NCBI GenBank assembly: GCA_944324635.1
Contig: CALUXC010000007.1
Coordinates: forward strand, 23,639-87,638
Direction of reading: 5' to 3'
Length of the DNA: 64,000 nt
DNA from: Candidatus Avelusimicrobium intestinipullorum
GTDB lineage: Bacteria; Elusimicrobiota; Elusimicrobia; Elusimicrobiales; Elusimicrobiaceae
This document shows, piece after piece, positions 61,859-64,000 of this stretch. The notes beneath the pieces were generated by a model. It made no database searches. It saw only the letters and a list, made by a program, of their open reading frames with translations, and was not told where the DNA came from. Within the stretch, counting starts at the first letter, position 1. Every line of letters starts with the position of its first letter. A program made the translations under genes and the position numbers.

Positions 61859-62601
61859 CGGTTCGTTTCTCCCATATTAGGCGGGTAAGGCGTAAAGTGG
61901 AAAGTGTTATTCTCCAGTTTTAGTTCACCCCACGTCAGTTGCCCGTTAATACGCAATAAAGCGCTCACGCGGTAAATCCAGGAAGGGGGAATGTTGTGCG
62001 GAACGGAGATGATGTAATCGTCGCTCACCCGTTTTAGGTGCAGGACAACGGGCAGATAACGGGACGTTTGACCGGCCGGTTTAAGCACGTAAAAAACGGC
62101 TCCGTTTGGGTTAATGGTAGCGTAGATGGCTTTGGTTCCTTTGGGGTATTTTTTCCCGTCATAAGCGTGAAAATTTTCGTGATGTGATTTGGCTGTTTTT
62201 AATCCGTGGCTTAAAATGGAGCGCAGTTGCTTGCCGTCGGCATCCAGCACTATGCCGCGGTACATTTCGCGGTCGTTTTCGGCAAAGGGGAGCGAAGGCA
62301 AATGGTCCTGGGAAGTCATTTGAGAAACGTTTGGCAGTAAGGCCTTGGGCGAGAAAAAAGAATACACTCCTTTTTGATACGTAACGTGCCGAAAATCGGG
62401 CGGTACGTTGCGCCTCGCGGCACGCACGACGGCGCGTTTAATTTGAGTGCGTGCGGACGTGGTAAGTGCACTCCAGCGCGGTTTGGCAGACAGGGCTTTT
62501 TTGAGGGAATTCCATTTTTGCGCATGCAAGCCCGTCGGCGTAAACATGAGCGGCGCCAACAGCATTAAAAAGGCGGACAAAAAAGTTACCGAGCGTTTCA
62601 T
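61855..62601 (-). CDS. Exported ADP-ribosyltransferase-like paralogue, copy 2 (ExE lost)
   Basis: 248 residues with a signal peptide ending LHAQ, then KW. It keeps the Arg block (MYRGIVLD, R115), the strand TKAIYATINP and the turn NIPPSWIYRVSALL, but the positions of the two Glu of copy 1 are S199 and P201. The C-terminal block is GQLTWGELKL...FHFTPYP. It is much closer to copy 3 than to copy 1. If the fold is right it is catalytically dead or uses other residues. ATGA overlaps occur on both sides. Confidence 0.5.
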   Translation of the reverse strand: MKRSVTFLSAFLMLLAPLMFTPTGLHAQKWNSLKKALSAKPRWSALTTSARTQIKRAVVRAARRNVPPDFRHVTYQKGVYSFFSPKALLPNVSQMTSQDHLPSLPFAENDREMYRGIVLDADGKQLRSILSHGLKTAKSHHENFHAYDGKKYPKGTKAIYATINPNGAVFYVLKPAGQTSRYLPVVLHLKRVSDDYIISVPHNIPPSWIYRVSALLRINGQLTWGELKLENNTFHFTPYPPNMGETNR

Positions 62602-63341
62602 TTGGAAGCCGCCTGCCCGTTTTCGGTCGGATACGGGGTAAAGACAAATATCCCTTTTTTCAGTTTTAATTCGCCCCAGGTGAGCTTGCCGTTTACTTCC
62701 AGCAAGGTGCTTACGCGGTAAATCCAGGAGGGGGGAATGTCGTGCGGAACGGAAATGATGTCCCGCCAGCCGACCCGCTTTAGATGTAAAAGCACCGGCA
62801 GGCAGGGGGCTGTGTTTTCCGGGAGCATAAAGTACAGGGCGTGCTTATATTTAGCTGCGGCGTAAATGGCCTTGGTGCCGCCCGGGTATTGCAGACCGTT
62901 ATAAGCGGCAAAATTTTCATAGTGGGATTTGGATACTTCCAACCCGCTTTGCAGAATGTGGCGCAGGTCTTGCCCGTTTTCGTCCAATAACATGCCGCGG
63001 TACATTTCGGTATCTTTTTGCGGCAGGGGGAAAGGCGGCAAAGCTTCTACCGAAGTTAATTTGCCGGGGGGTGGCAACAGGGCACGCGGGGTGACAAAGT
63101 GATAGGCCCCCTGCTGAAAAGTTACTTGAGAAGAATACGGCAACCGGGGCGGGCGCATGGTGGCACGCAAAATAACCCGTTCCGCTTTGGCGCGCCACGA
63201 AATGGCGCTTGCTTGCAGCCGCGGGGTGGAAAACGCTTTTTTTAACGCGTTCCACTTTTGGGCATGCGCCAGCGGCGCCGCAAAAAGCAACGCACACACC
63301 ATCACAGCCGCTAGGCGGAAATTAGCCGTAAACACTCTCAT
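62598..63341 (-). CDS. Exported ADP-ribosyltransferase-like paralogue, copy 3 (ExE lost)
   Basis: 247 residues from ATG 63341 (MRVFTANFR); an in-frame start 12 codons earlier would put charged residues before the signal peptide. The signal ends LAHAQ, then KW. Conserved blocks: MYRGMLLDENGQDLRHIL, TKAIYAAAK, SVPHDIPPSWIYRVSTLL and GKLTWGELKL...FVFTPYP. The ExE positions are Ser and Pro as in copy 2. It is the first gene of the three-gene operon. The ATG follows AT-rich sequence (TTAATATAT) without a Shine-Dalgarno sequence. Confidence 0.5.
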   Translation of the reverse strand: MRVFTANFRLAAVMVCALLFAAPLAHAQKWNALKKAFSTPRLQASAISWRAKAERVILRATMRPPRLPYSSQVTFQQGAYHFVTPRALLPPPGKLTSVEALPPFPLPQKDTEMYRGMLLDENGQDLRHILQSGLEVSKSHYENFAAYNGLQYPGGTKAIYAAAKYKHALYFMLPENTAPCLPVLLHLKRVGWRDIISVPHDIPPSWIYRVSTLLEVNGKLTWGELKLKKGIFVFTPYPTENGQAASK

Positions 63342-63452
63342 ATATATTAAGATAACTTTTTGCGCGTATTTTGGCATGGGCCTTTGGGCCCAGCGACGTA
63401 TGGCTTTTGGACCCAGAAGAGGGTTGGCGGGAACGGAAAAAGCTTCCCGGCA

Positions 63453-63505
63453 GGCAATAAAAAACCGCCCTAAAAGGCGGTCTAAAATCTGGTTCCGGGA
63501 CTAGG
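63453..63505 (-). repeat. Direct repeat, outer copy: tRNA-Gln 3' fragment plus terminator
   Basis: 53 bases identical to 63645-63697. On the minus strand it holds the last 16 bases of tRNA-Gln including CCA, followed by the ACCGCC/GGCGGT terminator hairpin and T run. Confidence 0.9.
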
Positions 63506-63644
63506 CTCGGTCACCCGTCGCCTTACTGACGTGCGGCGCGTTCGGCCCCGCCTCGCGGTACTCGCCTTTCGCTTCGCTCAAACTCGTACAACGCTGCGGC
63601 TTTCTCGTCCTAACGCAGGCCAAGCAGTTGGCCTGCTGTCCCTG
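63506..63644 (-). other. Short element enclosed by the tRNA-Gln-derived repeats
   Basis: 139 bases with no convincing ORF. It contains a perfect 9-pair hairpin with a 4-base loop at 63615-63636 (GCAGGCCAA/TTGGCCTGC) and further GC-rich inverted segments. On the minus strand it follows the tRNA-Gln terminator. A related hairpin occurs at 63968-63989. It may be a small structured RNA or the remains of an integrated element. Confidence 0.5.
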
Positions 63645-63697
63645 GGCAATAAAAAACCGCCCTAAAAGGCGGTCTAAAATCTGGTTCCGGGACTAGG
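63645..63697 (-). repeat. Direct repeat, inner copy: true tRNA-Gln 3' end plus terminator
   Basis: Identical to 63453-63505, 192 bases away. Here it overlaps the 3' 16 bases of the complete tRNA-Gln and its terminator (about 63650-63675). Confidence 0.9.
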
Positions 63698-63755
63698 ACT
63701 CGAACCTAGAATTAATGCTCCAGAGGCATCCGTGTTACCATTACACCATCCCGGA
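63682..63755 (-). tRNA. tRNA-Gln (CTG)
   Basis: Minus strand: acceptor TCCGGGA/TCCCGGA, discriminator A, encoded CCA, D arm GTGT/ACAC, anticodon stem GATGC/GCATT with loop CTCTGGA, T arm CTAGG/CCTAG. The anticodon is CTG. It is the only one of the four tRNAs here with an encoded CCA. Confidence 0.94.
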
Positions 63756-63851
63756 TCAACATAAATATTTTAGCACATTTTTTTTAGAAAGGAAAATTTT
63801 TTCTCTTTTTCCCGCCCTGCGTTGTAATTTGTTATAATAAAAAAAGATTTA

Positions 63852-63925
63852 GCGCCTATAGCTCAATCGGTTAGAGCAACCGACTCATAATCGGTGGGTT
63901 CCAGGTTCAAGTCCTGGTGGGCGCA
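63852..63925 (+). tRNA. tRNA with CAT anticodon (Ile2 or elongator Met)
   Basis: Acceptor GCGCCTA/TGGGCGC with discriminator A, anticodon stem ACCGA/TCGGT with loop CTCATAA, T loop TTCAAGT. The CGACTCATAATCG arm and the TATAGCTCA start resemble tRNA-Ile2, whose C34 is turned into lysidine, more than elongator Met. CCA is not encoded. Confidence 0.85.
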
Positions 63926-63931
63926 GTATTG

Positions 63932-63957
63932 AACCCGCGCGAAAGTGCGGGTTTTTT
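63932..63957 (+). terminator. Terminator after tRNA-CAT
   Basis: ACCCGC/GCGGGT hairpin followed by six T. Confidence 0.8.
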
Positions 63958-63967
63958 ATGGCCCACA

Positions 63968-64000
63968 GCGCACCAACTGCTTGGTGCGCGGCAGGACTTG
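63968..64000 (+). repeat. Second copy of the tRNA-linked hairpin (cut by window end)
   Basis: GCGCACCAA/TTGGTGCGC with loop CTGC, then GGCAGGACTTG. It aligns with the minus-strand hairpin at 63636-63615 (GCAGGCCAA, CTGC, TTGGCCTGC, then GTTAGGACGAG) and lies at the same place relative to its tRNA and terminator. Confidence 0.6.

Noticed and set aside
1..64000. CRISPR arrays, insertion sequences or prophage genes
   Set aside because: No regularly spaced repeats, transposase, integrase or phage structural genes were seen. The only mobile-element-like signal is the tRNA-Gln repeat.

Overview
The window carries about 60 protein genes and four tRNA genes on both strands, with short gaps and many 1-4 base gene overlaps. 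The gene content points to an anaerobic, fermentative bacterium with an outer membrane: lipid A disaccharide synthase, LolC/E and LolD, a ferredoxin-dependent 2-oxoacid oxidoreductase, an NfnAB-type transhydrogenase, a type IV pilin, and glycogen/alpha-glucan enzymes. The mix, and the many exported proteins without clear relatives, fits an Elusimicrobiota-like gut lineage. That placement is an inference; no rRNA or marker tree is available here.

Layout. 1-6000: end of a radical SAM/DUF2344 pair, RNase E/G, an AMIN-amidase, a two-gene chromate transporter and an exported trypsin-like protein that has lost its catalytic residues. 6100-16724: a SprT/YgjP-like metallopeptidase diverges from a long plus-strand run: gcvT, gcvH, gcvPA, gcvPB, a lipoate/octanoate transfer enzyme, an HEMTH membrane protein, an AsmA-like protein, pyrE and an RlmI-type methyltransferase. 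16842-24149: exported proteins, tRNA-Phe, an fRMsr-type sulfoxide reductase, a ferredoxin plus alpha/beta/gamma 2-oxoacid oxidoreductase operon, an exported receiver-like protein, an MFS carrier and a pilin. 24192-28493 (minus): trmL, glgP and a DUF1646 carrier. 28607-36308: tRNA-Glu, ychF, an RlmD/TrmA-family methyltransferase, pcrA/uvrD, a small membrane protein, gatC-gatA-nudix. 36412-41774 (minus): a POT peptide carrier, then an operon of Gfo/Idh oxidoreductase, lpxB, RelA/SpoT and a zinc-ribbon protein. 41894-46983: ndk, two degenerate-looking hydrolases, a YtxH protein and nfnB-nfnA. 47404-55097: a 1238-residue exported protein, a PIN-PhoH ATPase and a GH57-type glycosidase. 55159-60954: two Sel1 proteins with lolD-lolC/E, lysS and an ankyrin protein. 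61022-63341: three tandem exported paralogues. 63453-64000: tRNA-Gln, tRNA-CAT and an unusual repeated element.

How the genes fit together. Glycine cleavage, the 2-oxoacid:ferredoxin oxidoreductase and NfnAB suggest that amino-acid-derived 2-oxoacids feed reduced ferredoxin and NAD(P)H pools; the POT carrier would import peptides. GlgP and the GH57 enzyme handle alpha-glucans. The lpxB/Gfo-Idh and Lol genes maintain the outer membrane.

The most unusual parts are: (1) the three-gene array of exported proteins that look like ADP-ribosyltransferase folds, only one of which keeps an ExE motif; (2) a 53-base direct repeat that duplicates the 3' end of tRNA-Gln and its terminator around a short structured element, whose hairpin recurs with compensatory base changes after the tRNA-CAT gene; (3) an exported receiver-like domain; and (4) several exported or enzyme-like proteins whose catalytic residues are missing.
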